DNA of 14,028 nt from an uncultured Collinsella sp. (GTDB lineage Bacteria; Actinomycetota; Coriobacteriia; Coriobacteriales; Coriobacteriaceae): the NCBI GenBank assembly GCA_900549655.1, contig UROZ01000044.1:1-14028 (forward strand), read 5' to 3'. Numbering within the stretch: the first letter of the stretch is position 1; each line of letters begins with the position of its first letter. A program made the translations under genes and the position numbers. Of this stretch, positions 6,626 to 13,679 are shown in pieces. The notes under the pieces were generated by a model. That model saw only the letters and a program-made list of their open reading frames with translations. It had not been told where the DNA came from and made no database searches.

Positions 6626-8116
6626 CTAGTCCTGGGCCTTGATGCTGGGCAGCAGAATCTGGGCGAGGTAGTCGCACTCGAGCTTGGTCGCGGCGTCGGC
6701 CTTGCCGTCCTTGCCGACCAGCACGTTTTTGATCTGGCTGTAGGTGTAGCGGTTGCCGGTCGTAAGCTCGACAAGCTCGATGGCCGTGTCCATGGGGTAG
6801 GTCGACACGGGATCCTGCGTGCGCCCGTTGATGGTCTGGGGCACCACATACGGATAAACGGGCCCGCTGGCATAGACCGTATAGCCGTTGCCCAGGCTGG
6901 CCGCACCCAAAACCGTATCGCCTTCATCGGGCGTAAAGCTCTCACCGTCGCGCACGGCGACAAGGGTCACAATCGGTGTATTGGTATCGTCGGCAAGGTA
7001 GATGCACAGCGTGCTGCCGTTTTGCCAGGTCGCGACCTTGCCATACCACTCGACGGGAATATCGAGCTGATACAGATTCGTCGCCTTATGTCGAGCGTCG
7101 GCATCGCGGGCCGCCTGTGCCTTCTGCGCGCTTACGGCGTTGGCGGCGGCATCACGGCGCGTGATTGCTGCCTGCTGGAGCACCTTGGCGGCAGCGGCGG
7201 AGCTTGTGCCGCCCTCCTCGGCATGCTTGGCGGCGGCATCGATCTGGTCGTCGGTTACCGTGTCGGCCGAAGGTACCTTGAGCTTAAAGGTGGCCTGGCC
7301 GCTCAGGTCCTGTCCGTCGCTCTTGATAGCGACCTGCGCCTTGGTGGTCGGGACGGTATAGATGGTGCCGTCGGCCGCGATGGGGGAGGCAGCGATGGTG
7401 AGCGTGTAGTCGCCAGGCAGCAGCTTGATGCCGCGGCCATGCTCGTCCACGTAGAGCGTTTCGCTCACAGAAGAGCCATCAGAATCCTGACCGCTCACCT
7501 GCACGGGGATCTTAGAGCCGGTCGAGCAGTCGAGCCCCGCGGCACGTACGCCGATTCGCACCGACATCATGGTATGCGCATTCGCGGCAACAGTGGCGGC
7601 CTGCTCTTGCCGGTATCCGTTCCACGCGGCATATCCTGCGCCACCGGCGACCAGCGCGATCGCCACGACGCCGGCAATCATCAGATTGCGACGCTTGGGA
7701 GACATCTTGCGACGGCGATCTTGGGCTTCGCGTGCCGAGGGAACGGACGGCAGGGGGATATCGCCCATGGCGATGGTCTCATCGATAGCCGGCGCAGAAC
7801 CCAGGCCGGGGAGCTCGCGGGTCAGCGAATCCTCGGCCGGCAAGCTGCCGAGCAAGATGGTTTCCTCGCTCGTGTCGGATTCGGGCTGGTCATCTGCCTC
7901 GCTTTCGAAGTCTTCGTGATCTGCCTCATCTTCGACAGGCGCAGCATCATCGTCGGCATCTTGTTCGCCATGGGCTTCCGACTCGCCCTGCGCGTCGAGC
8001 TCCGCATCGTCAAACGCAATCTCGCCCAGCGCAATCTGGTCTAAGCTCTCCAGAGCCTCGGCACACGCTTCTGCATCTTGAGCCGCATCCTCTTGGCCCG
8101 TTGTCTCATCACTCAT
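6626..8116 (-). CDS. Single-pass membrane protein, acidic N-terminus, exported C-terminal domain
   Basis: Not recognised as a named family. The 496-residue protein has four zones. Residues 1-130 are very acidic and low in complexity, with two similar motifs, EETILLGSLP near 84-93 and DETIAMGDIP near 112-121. Residues 133-143 are basic (RRRKMSPKRR) and precede one membrane helix at about 144-165, which predicts a cytoplasmic N-terminus and an outside C-terminus. Residues about 175-275 look like a beta-sandwich (LLPGDYTLTI resembles PEGA/Ig-type repeats). An Ala-rich probable coiled coil spans about 295-350, and a beta-rich domain fills 355-496. The ATG at 8116 has GGGGGA just upstream; an upstream in-frame ATG at 8167 lacks a good site. 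The gene stands alone between the deoC-operon terminator and the next operon's terminator. A surface or signalling role is only a guess. Confidence 0.8.
   Translation of the reverse strand: MSDETTGQEDAAQDAEACAEALESLDQIALGEIAFDDAELDAQGESEAHGEQDADDDAAPVEDEADHEDFESEADDQPESDTSEETILLGSLPAEDSLTRELPGLGSAPAIDETIAMGDIPLPSVPSAREAQDRRRKMSPKRRNLMIAGVVAIALVAGGAGYAAWNGYRQEQAATVAANAHTMMSVRIGVRAAGLDCSTGSKIPVQVSGQDSDGSSVSETLYVDEHGRGIKLLPGDYTLTIAASPIAADGTIYTVPTTKAQVAIKSDGQDLSGQATFKLKVPSADTVTDDQIDAAAKHAEEGGTSSAAAAKVLQQAAITRRDAAANAVSAQKAQAARDADARHKATNLYQLDIPVEWYGKVATWQNGSTLCIYLADDTNTPIVTLVAVRDGESFTPDEGDTVLGAASLGNGYTVYASGPVYPYVVPQTINGRTQDPVSTYPMDTAIELVELTTGNRYTYSQIKNVLVGKDGKADAATKLECDYLAQILLPSIKAQD
6687..6741. 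repeat. Second copy of the 55-bp sequence found at 1-55
   Basis: This is the coding copy, in frame within the gene at 6626-8116 (about residues 459-477). The gene is intact across it, so this copy is the original and the one at the window start is the displaced or artefactual one. Confidence 0.9.
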
Positions 8117-8191
8117 ATATCCCCCAATGCAATGTCGGCTCAACAATGTACCCAAAAATGGGGCCATATAGAGCCGGCGTGCAATTTGAAA

Positions 8192-8218
8192 TCGGATTTA
8201 ATGTGAGCGTAAATCCGA
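8192..8218. promoter_or_regulatory. Inverted repeat upstream of the 8116 start
   Basis: TCGGATTTA and TAAATCCGA form a perfect 9-bp inverted repeat around a 9-base centre, 76-102 bases upstream of the membrane-protein start. The AT-rich flanks and position suggest an operator or leader structure; no convincing promoter pair could be fixed beside it. Confidence 0.4.
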
Positions 8219-8234
8219 CCCAAAGTCGTGACAG

Positions 8235-8276
8235 CAAAAAGCCCCCGGAACGCAAGCGAATCGCGTTCCGGGGGCT
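8235..8276 (-). terminator. Rho-independent terminator of the membrane protein/TetR operon
   Basis: On the minus strand a perfect 14-bp stem (AGCCCCCGGAACGC, 9-base loop, complementary arm) is followed by TTTTTG. It lies about 68 bases beyond the stop of the gene at 8344-9351 and is the strongest terminator in the window. Confidence 0.93.
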
Positions 8277-8343
8277 GTGCGAGGTATCGGATCGAAAGCC
8301 TGGCAAGCGGGGCTATGCCCACGTGCCGGCGACGACCAATACG

Positions 8344-9351
8344 TTACTCGGCGTGCGCGTAATCGACCTTGGCGCGACGAGCGGTGGCCTTCTCCCAATC
8401 GCTGGTGCCCTCAAAGACATCCTGCTTGTAGGGGTTGCGGCCGAGCTTCTTGGCGCGGTAGGCGATGTAGATGATCGCGGCGATGTTGGCGATCAGCGCG
8501 ACAACCGAAACCGCGGTGGCGGCGCCTGCGTCGAGCGTGGAGTGCGTCACAAAGATGGACTCCTCCTGGAAGTAGGGGAACACCTGGGCAAACATGCACC
8601 AAATGGCCAGCGTAAAGGCGCGGTTCTGGATCCAGCCGCCCTTGTTCCAGATAAAGGCGGCGACGGTGGGCGCCAGCAGCAGCGCAAAGCCGCAGAACCA
8701 GGAGTGGGTGGGCAGGCAGTTGTAGGTGTAGCAGAAGTTCCAGATATCGTAGGCGATGATGTAGACCCAGGTCATGTCGGGCCACAGCATGTCGGTCTTG
8801 TCCTCGGAGGCGTAGACGCTCCACCAACCGGTCATGCAGAAGATGTTGATGAGACCGGCGATGCCGTTGAACACGTTGTTCCAGCCGGCCAGCTGCGTAG
8901 CACCTTCGGAGGTGACCCAGGTGGACTCGCCCAGGACAAAGAAGTGATAGGCGCTCTCGAAGTCGGACACGACGGCGATCATGATGTTGATGGCGACGAT
9001 CACAAACGGCCATGCGCGGAACCAGTGCGCCTTGCCGATCTTGCCCCACTGGTACTTAATGGCGATGAAGCCCCAGCAACCGGCCAGCGCCGCGTATACC
9101 TTGGCGTAGTGGAACCAGCTGTTCTGGTACACATGGGTGGGGTTGGTGAGTGCCCACTCGGCGCCCTGCGAAACGCCGACGGCGATGGCGATGCAGTAGA
9201 TGGTCATGGCAAGCGGAGCCACGCCAAAGATGATGGCCGCGCCCAGCTTGGTGCGGCGGCCGACCTCGTTGAGCACGATCAGGCCAACAAAGACCATGGC
9301 CCAGCCGGCCCAGTGGATAAGGGTATCGCTACCCCAAACATCGAACAGCAT
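8344..9351 (-). CDS. Polytopic membrane protein of unknown function (possibly DUF5692 family)
   Basis: A 335-residue, Trp- and Tyr-rich integral membrane protein with about eight or nine hydrophobic segments (roughly 12-28, 35-60, 82-100, 112-130, 155-178, 192-210, 217-235, 245-262, 278-298) and a charged cytoplasmic-looking tail after 299. From memory it resembles a family of unknown function called DUF5692 seen in anaerobic gut bacteria; this name is uncertain. No transporter signature, CxxC pair or clear heme motif is visible, although several membrane-embedded His, Cys and acidic residues (YNCLPTHSWFCG, VSDFESAYHFF) could line a site. AAAGGAG lies seven bases before the ATG. It follows the TetR gene by 63 bases on the same strand and opposes the large flavoprotein, so it could be a permease or membrane redox partner for the same substrate. 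Confidence 0.8.
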   Translation of the reverse strand: MLFDVWGSDTLIHWAGWAMVFVGLIVLNEVGRRTKLGAAIIFGVAPLAMTIYCIAIAVGVSQGAEWALTNPTHVYQNSWFHYAKVYAALAGCWGFIAIKYQWGKIGKAHWFRAWPFVIVAINIMIAVVSDFESAYHFFVLGESTWVTSEGATQLAGWNNVFNGIAGLINIFCMTGWWSVYASEDKTDMLWPDMTWVYIIAYDIWNFCYTYNCLPTHSWFCGFALLLAPTVAAFIWNKGGWIQNRAFTLAIWCMFAQVFPYFQEESIFVTHSTLDAGAATAVSVVALIANIAAIIYIAYRAKKLGRNPYKQDVFEGTSDWEKATARRAKVDYAHAE

Positions 9352-9369
9352 GCTGCTCTCCTTTCACAC

Positions 9370-9397
9370 GCCCGCGGCCCCTCTTCTGATCGCGGGC
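9370..9397 (-). other. Hairpin between the TetR and membrane-protein genes
   Basis: GCCCGCG, a 14-base loop and CGCGGGC lie in the 63-base gap, followed by the membrane protein's ribosome binding site on the minus strand. It lacks a T-run and could adjust relative expression of the two genes. Confidence 0.35.
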
Positions 9398-9414
9398 AGT
9401 TTGGCCAAATGTCG

Positions 9415-10077
9415 TCAGTTCTGGGGCATGCGCTCCGGATACTTGGCGGTATAGCCCTCGATGTGGAGCGTCGAGGCGATGATTTCCTTGACCGTCTCGT
9501 CGGGCACATCGGGGTGCGTGCGGATATACATCAACAACCCCATGATGAGGGTGTAGAACGTTTCGTAGACATGGTCGATGCGCAGCTCGTGGTGGGCGAC
9601 AAAATCCACCACGGTGGTGTCGCAGATATACTGCGCCACACGCTGGACCACGTTGTGCAAAAAGCCGCCGTAGAGCGCGCCGCTGTTGGAGGTCAGAGTG
9701 TGCGGCAGTTCGTGGCCGCTGGCGACCAGGCGCTTAAAGAGCGGGGCGACGGTGTCGAGCGCGCCCTCGATATCACCGACGGTGCGGTTGGCATTCCACT
9801 GCTCGAGTTCGGAGATAAAGCCGTCGATCGCCTCGTCCATGACGGCGGTGACGGCGGCGTCCATGTCGGCGAAGTAGTGGTAGAACAGCGAGCGCGTGCA
9901 GCCGGCTCGTTTGGTCACGGCCGATACCGATAGGCGGGATACGCCCAGCTCGGAGCTTACGGTGCGCACGGCATCGAGGATCTCGCGACGGCGTTCGTCG
10001 CCCGTCAAGCGCTTTGCCGCGCTGTCGGGCGCGGGGACGGCGTCGGCCACAGAAGTGTTCGCTGCATTATCGCTCAT
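9415..10077 (-). CDS. TetR/AcrR-family transcriptional regulator
   Basis: A 220-residue protein of normal TetR length. After a 25-residue flexible start, residues about 29-75 form the DNA-binding domain, with the helix-turn-helix in VSAVTKRAGCTRSLFYHYFADM (starting near 51), matching the FYxYF signature. The helical ligand domain follows and is not family-specific. The ATG at 10077 has AAAGGCGG seven bases upstream; the in-frame ATG at 10095 has no such site. The gene is first of a two-gene minus-strand unit with the membrane protein and diverges from the flavoprotein at 10268. Two matching palindromes at 10137-10174 in the gap are its probable operators, so it probably controls itself, the membrane protein and the flavoprotein. 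The inducer is unknown. Confidence 0.92.
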   Translation of the reverse strand: MSDNAANTSVADAVPAPDSAAKRLTGDERRREILDAVRTVSSELGVSRLSVSAVTKRAGCTRSLFYHYFADMDAAVTAVMDEAIDGFISELEQWNANRTVGDIEGALDTVAPLFKRLVASGHELPHTLTSNSGALYGGFLHNVVQRVAQYICDTTVVDFVAHHELRIDHVYETFYTLIMGLLMYIRTHPDVPDETVKEIIASTLHIEGYTAKYPERMPQN

Positions 10078-10127
10078 GCGCTTGCCGCCTTTCATCCGTT
10101 TGAGCCCGACCGTTCGCCTAACAGTCT

Positions 10128-10157
10128 TGAATATTGTTGACGGTTCGTCAATACTAT
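10128..10157 (+). promoter_or_regulatory. Candidate promoter for the flavoprotein gene
   Basis: TTGAAT (10128-10133) and TACTAT (10152-10157) are 18 bases apart. The first TetR-type palindrome fills the spacer and the second covers the predicted start site near 10164, the classic layout for repression. The boxes are weak matches (four of six each). Confidence 0.35.
10137..10151. promoter_or_regulatory. Operator 1, palindrome TTGAC-N5-GTCAA
   Basis: TTGACGGTTCGTCAA is a perfect 6+6 palindrome with a three-base centre in the gap between the divergent TetR and flavoprotein genes. It shares the frame TTGAC-N5-GTCAA with the site at 10160-10174. Confidence 0.75.
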
Positions 10158-10159
10158 TT

Positions 10160-10174
10160 TTGACACAATGTCAA
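10160..10174. promoter_or_regulatory. Operator 2, palindrome TTGAC-N5-GTCAA
   Basis: TTGACACAATGTCAA is a perfect 6+6 palindrome whose centre is 23 bases from that of operator 1. Two matching palindromes beside a divergent TetR gene are strong positional evidence for the regulator's own binding sites. Confidence 0.75.
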
Positions 10175-10267
10175 CTAATGGCGGGTGAACGGCATGGGGG
10201 CATGTCCGGCCTGCAAAAAAGAGGGGTGCTGCGGCCTCGTCGGACTGCGGCAAGAGAAGGGACAACC

Positions 10268-13045
10268 ATGATTCTCAACGGACCGGGAATTAGCTACACC
10301 GAGCCCGATATCGGCGCGGAGTTCGTGCCGCCGCTGCCGGAGCATCCGCGCGAGGCAATCGTCAAGCTGTGCGAGCACTGCACTAACCGTCTGCTGCATC
10401 GCGACGAGCTGCTGGGCTACGAGTACTGGTCGTTTGCCGAGGCCGCGACCGACGAGCAGGCCGAAGTGCTCTGCAAGATGAAGATGCGCCGTCCCTATAC
10501 GCTGCCCGAGATGGTCAAGCTCACCGGCATGCCCGAAGCCGATATCGAGAAGATGCTCGACGACATGAGCTACACGGGTCTGCTCGAGTACAACTGGGAA
10601 AACCCTGAGCGCGCCAAGCAGTGGGTGCTGCCCATGCTGGTGCCGGGTTCCGCTGAGTTTCTCAACATGCGCGTGAGCCAGCTCGAGGAGCACCCGGTCT
10701 ATGCCAAGTTCTTTGAGCAGGCGTCCAAGGGACCGCTGTCCAAGGCCACGCCGATGGTGCCGCCCGGAGGCGCCGGCATCGGCATGCATGTCATTCCGGT
10801 CGAGAAGGCTATCGACGCCGCGAGCACCTCGGTGCCGATCGAGCATATTGAGCATTGGCTCGACAAATACGATGGCAAATATGCCGCTAGCACCTGCAGC
10901 TGCCGCGCGAGCCGTCGCGTGATGGGTGAGGGCTGCGCCGACGACCCGGCCGATTGGTGCATCGCCGTGGGCGATATGGCCGACTACGTGGTCGAGACCG
11001 ACCGCGGCCATTATGTAACGCGCGACGAGGTTTACGACATCCTGCGCCAGGCCGAGGACAACGGCTTTGTGCACCAGATCACCAACATCGACGGCGAGAA
11101 CAAGATCTTCGCCATCTGCAACTGCAACGTCAACGTGTGCTATGCCCTGCGCACCTCTCAGCTGTTCAACACGCCCAACCTGTCGCGCTCGGCCTATGTC
11201 GCCAAGGTCGAGAAGGACAAGTGCGTGGCCTGCGGTCGCTGCGTTGAGGTGTGTCCGGCCGGCGCCGCCAAACTGGGCCAGAAGCTCTGCAGCAAAAAGG
11301 CCGGCGGCCGCGTGCCCGAGTATCCGCGCCAGGAGCTGCCCGACGCTACCAAGTGGGACCACACCAAGTGGTCGCCCAACTACCGCAACGACAACCGCAT
11401 CGAGACGCATGAGTCCGGCACCGCGCCCTGCAAGACGGCTTGCCCCGCGCATGTCGCCGTTCAGGGCTATTTGAAGCTCGCGGCTCAGGGTCGCTATGAC
11501 GAGGCACTGGCGCTCATCAAGCGTGAGAACCCGCTGCCCGCCATCTGCGGCCGCGTGTGTAACCGCCGCTGCGAGGATGCCTGCACTCGCGGCCGTGTGG
11601 ACGCCGCCGTGGCTATCGACGAGGTCAAGAAGTTTATCGCCCAGCGCGATCTGGATGCCGCGACCCGCTATGTCCCACCTGTGGTGACCCCGACGCGTGC
11701 CGGCGGCTTCGATCAGAAGATTGCCATCATCGGTGCCGGTCCGGCCGGCCTGTCCTGCGCTTTTTATCTGGCCGAGAAGGGCTACAAGCCCGTCGTGTTC
11801 GAGAAAAACGAGCGCCCGGGCGGCATGCTCACCTACGGCATTCCCAGCTTTAAGCTGCAGAAGGACGTCATTGAGGCCGAGGTCGAGGTCATTCGCCTGA
11901 TGGGTGCCGAGTTCCGCTATGGCGTGGAAGTCGGTCGAGACGTGACGCTCGACGAGCTGCGCGCGCAGGGCTTCAAGGCCTTCTACGTTGCCATTGGCTG
12001 CCAGGGCGGCCGCCTTGCCGGCATTCCGGGTGAGGATGCCGAGGACGTGACCGTGGCCGTCGACTTCCTTCGCGAGGTTAACAGCGGCAAGATCGATTCC
12101 CTGTCCGGCCGCACCATTGTGGTGGGCGGCGGCAACGTGGCCATCGACGTTGCCCGCAACGCCTGCCGTCTGGGTTCCGAGCACGTTGAGATGTTCTGCC
12201 TGGAGAGCGAGGCGCAGATGCCCGCCAGCGAGGAGGAGCGTCGCGAGGCCGTTGAGGACGGCGCTCACATCAGCTGCGGCTGGGGCCCCAAGGAGATTCA
12301 CCTGGACGAGGCCGGTCGTGTGTGCGGTATCACCTTCAAGCGCTGCACGCGTGTCTTTGACGACGAGGGCCGTTTTGCGCCCGAGTACGACGAGAACGAT
12401 CTGCGCCGTGTCGATGCCGACCGTGTCGTCATGTCGATTGGCCAGTCCATTGTGTGGGGCGACCTGCTGGCTGGCTCCAAGGTGGAGCTCGGCCGCGGCC
12501 AGGGCGCCCTTGCCGATCCCCAGACCTATCAGACCGCCGAGCCCGACATCTTTGTGGGCGGCGACGTTTATACCGGTCCGAGCTTTGCCATCGATGCCAT
12601 CGCCGCCGGTCACGAGGCCGCCGTGTCCATCCATCGCTTTGTGCAGCCGGGCTCTACGCTCACCATCGGCCGCGATCAGCGCCGCTACACCGCGCTCGAC
12701 CGCGGCGACGTTGTGCTCGAGAGTTACGACAACGCGAGCCGCGAGGTTGCGCATGTGGACCGCGAGCGCGAGAAGGCTGCGCCGTTTAGCGAGTATGTTG
12801 AGACCTTTACCGAGGAGCAGGTGCGCGCCGAGACCGCCCGCTGCCTGGGCTGCGGCGCCTCGATCGTCGACCCCAACAAGTGCATCGGCTGCGGCCTGTG
12901 CACCACCAAGTGCGCGTTTGACGCCATCCATCTGGATCGCGACCGCCCCGAGTGCTCCACGATGGTCAAATACGAGCAAAAGCTTCCAAGCCTGGGCAAG
13001 TACGCGCTCAAGCGCGCCATCAAGATTAAATTCGGGAAGAAGTAA
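10268..13045 (+). CDS. Multi-cluster iron-sulfur flavoprotein, GltD-like FAD/NAD(P) oxidoreductase
   Basis: A 925-residue cytoplasmic redox protein. Residues 30-200 are helical with a winged-helix-like part (YTLPEMVKLTGMPEADIEKM). A cysteine module follows: C210, C212, C223, C231 and C284, C286, C291. Then come a [4Fe-4S] ferredoxin motif C319-x2-C322-x2-C325-x3-C329; the GltD/NfnB-type N-terminal cluster domain with C388, C392, C427, C431, C435 and C439; the FAD-binding turn GAGPAG at 489-494; the NAD(P)-binding GGGN at 620-623; the second FAD segment FVGGD at 762-766; and a C-terminal ferredoxin region with C859, C862, C872, C875, C878 and C882. It should move electrons between NAD(P)H and a ferredoxin-like or substrate partner. 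It is about twice the length of GltD or NfnB, and no glutamate synthase large subunit or NfnA partner is present. ATG 10268 follows GAAGGG; the open frame extends upstream through the operators and was not used. Confidence 0.88.
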   Translation: MILNGPGISYTEPDIGAEFVPPLPEHPREAIVKLCEHCTNRLLHRDELLGYEYWSFAEAATDEQAEVLCKMKMRRPYTLPEMVKLTGMPEADIEKMLDDMSYTGLLEYNWENPERAKQWVLPMLVPGSAEFLNMRVSQLEEHPVYAKFFEQASKGPLSKATPMVPPGGAGIGMHVIPVEKAIDAASTSVPIEHIEHWLDKYDGKYAASTCSCRASRRVMGEGCADDPADWCIAVGDMADYVVETDRGHYVTRDEVYDILRQAEDNGFVHQITNIDGENKIFAICNCNVNVCYALRTSQLFNTPNLSRSAYVAKVEKDKCVACGRCVEVCPAGAAKLGQKLCSKKAGGRVPEYPRQELPDATKWDHTKWSPNYRNDNRIETHESGTAPCKTACPAHVAVQGYLKLAAQGRYDEALALIKRENPLPAICGRVCNRRCEDACTRGRVDAAVAIDEVKKFIAQRDLDAATRYVPPVVTPTRAGGFDQKIAIIGAGPAGLSCAFYLAEKGYKPVVFEKNERPGGMLTYGIPSFKLQKDVIEAEVEVIRLMGAEFRYGVEVGRDVTLDELRAQGFKAFYVAIGCQGGRLAGIPGEDAEDVTVAVDFLREVNSGKIDSLSGRTIVVGGGNVAIDVARNACRLGSEHVEMFCLESEAQMPASEEERREAVEDGAHISCGWGPKEIHLDEAGRVCGITFKRCTRVFDDEGRFAPEYDENDLRRVDADRVVMSIGQSIVWGDLLAGSKVELGRGQGALADPQTYQTAEPDIFVGGDVYTGPSFAIDAIAAGHEAAVSIHRFVQPGSTLTIGRDQRRYTALDRGDVVLESYDNASREVAHVDREREKAAPFSEYVETFTEEQVRAETARCLGCGASIVDPNKCIGCGLCTTKCAFDAIHLDRDRPECSTMVKYEQKLPSLGKYALKRAIKIKFGKK

Positions 13046-13129
13046 GAAACGCAACAAGCAGGAGAACGGCGCAGAGAGCGGTTGGACAGCGAGCGAGTCC
13101 CAGGCGTGGCGAGGTGCCTTGAAAGAGGA

Positions 13130-13154
13130 GGGCATAGGGCTTTTGCCCATGCCC
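13130..13154 (+). other. Hairpin downstream of the flavoprotein gene
   Basis: GGGCAT-A-GGGC, loop TTTT, GCCC-ATGCCC forms ten pairs with one bulged A. It lies 85 bases after the stop codon but has no T-run, so it is at best a weak terminator. The rest of 13046-13205 shows no recognisable gene. Confidence 0.4.
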
Positions 13155-13205
13155 GACGATTGAAAGGCAGATCGCCCGTCTGGGGCTCGCGCAGCGTCAA
13201 GCCGA

Positions 13206-13227
13206 CCGCCGTTCGGTAGAACGGCGG
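13206..13227 (+). promoter_or_regulatory. Hairpin abutting the hypA ribosome binding site
   Basis: CCGCCGTTC, loop GGTA, GAACGGCGG is a perfect 9-bp stem. Its last two G bases directly precede the AAGGA used by hypA, so the folded stem could limit ribosome access or act as the end of the upstream transcript. No T-run follows. Confidence 0.55.
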
Positions 13228-13239
13228 AAGGAATTAAAA

Positions 13240-13668
13240 GTGCACGAGCTCGGAATCGTCTATCACATCATTCGCGATGTTGAGAATGTGGCGCGTGCTC
13301 ATGGCGTGCGTCGCGTTTCGAGCGTCACGCTGCTGCTGGGCGAGGTCTCGGGCGTCGTCCCCGATCTACTACTCGACGCTTGGCGCTGGGCGGCGGATAA
13401 AAAGCCTATCACGCAGGGCGCGGATCTTATCGTGGAGCCTGTCGAGGCCGTGACGCATTGCGAGGCGTGCGGCCGCGACTACGCGACGGTCGAGCACGGC
13501 AAGACTTGCCCCCATTGCGGCAGCGGTGAAACATACCTGCTGCAGGGCCAGGAGGTCATGATCAAACAGATCGAGACCCCCGACGAGGACCCGGCAGACG
13601 CTGCTCCTGACGGCCTCTCCGACGCCCCCGATGCCGTCGACGCCGCCAACCCCCTCCGCATCGTCTAG
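13240..13668 (+). CDS. hypA: Hydrogenase/urease nickel incorporation protein HypA
   Basis: A 142-residue metallochaperone that delivers nickel during [NiFe]-hydrogenase maturation, normally with the GTPase HypB. The N-terminal MHEL supplies the nickel ligand H2. The zinc site is two CxxC pairs, C74/C77 and C90/C93 (CEAC and CPHC). The LLLGEVSGVVPDLL segment is typical. The start codon is GTG with GGAAGGA seven bases upstream, giving the required second-position His. HypA proteins are usually about 113-120 residues; here about 28 extra residues at the C-terminus are rich in Asp, Ala and Pro (from TPDEDPADA to the end). No hypB or other maturation or hydrogenase gene is in the window, so partners must be elsewhere or beyond the right edge. 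Confidence 0.93.
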   Translation: MHELGIVYHIIRDVENVARAHGVRRVSSVTLLLGEVSGVVPDLLLDAWRWAADKKPITQGADLIVEPVEAVTHCEACGRDYATVEHGKTCPHCGSGETYLLQGQEVMIKQIETPDEDPADAAPDGLSDAPDAVDAANPLRIV

Positions 13669-13679
13669 GACCCCCTATA

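Noticed and set aside
6428..8044. Long plus-strand open frame opposite the orphan membrane protein
   Set aside because: Starts inside the deoC-operon terminator region, has no ribosome binding site and no recognisable domain; explained by GC-biased codon use on the other strand.
8101..9933. 610-codon plus-strand open frame across the membrane-protein and TetR genes
   Set aside because: Runs through a terminator hairpin and antisense to two well-supported genes; composition is typical of a shadow.
9896..10267. Upstream extension of the flavoprotein reading frame
   Set aside because: The extension overlaps the TetR gene, both operators and the promoter candidate. The ATG at 10268 has a ribosome binding site and begins the conserved part.
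10268..13045. Flavoprotein as the glutamate synthase small subunit (gltD) or NfnB
   Set aside because: The core matches that superfamily, but the protein is about twice as long, has extra cluster modules, and no large subunit or NfnA gene is adjacent.
10175..13150. Very long minus-strand open frame (991 codons) opposite the flavoprotein
   Set aside because: Low-complexity Ala/Gly/Leu/His translation with no domain. It is the antisense of a GC-rich gene whose plus strand has clear cofactor and cluster motifs.
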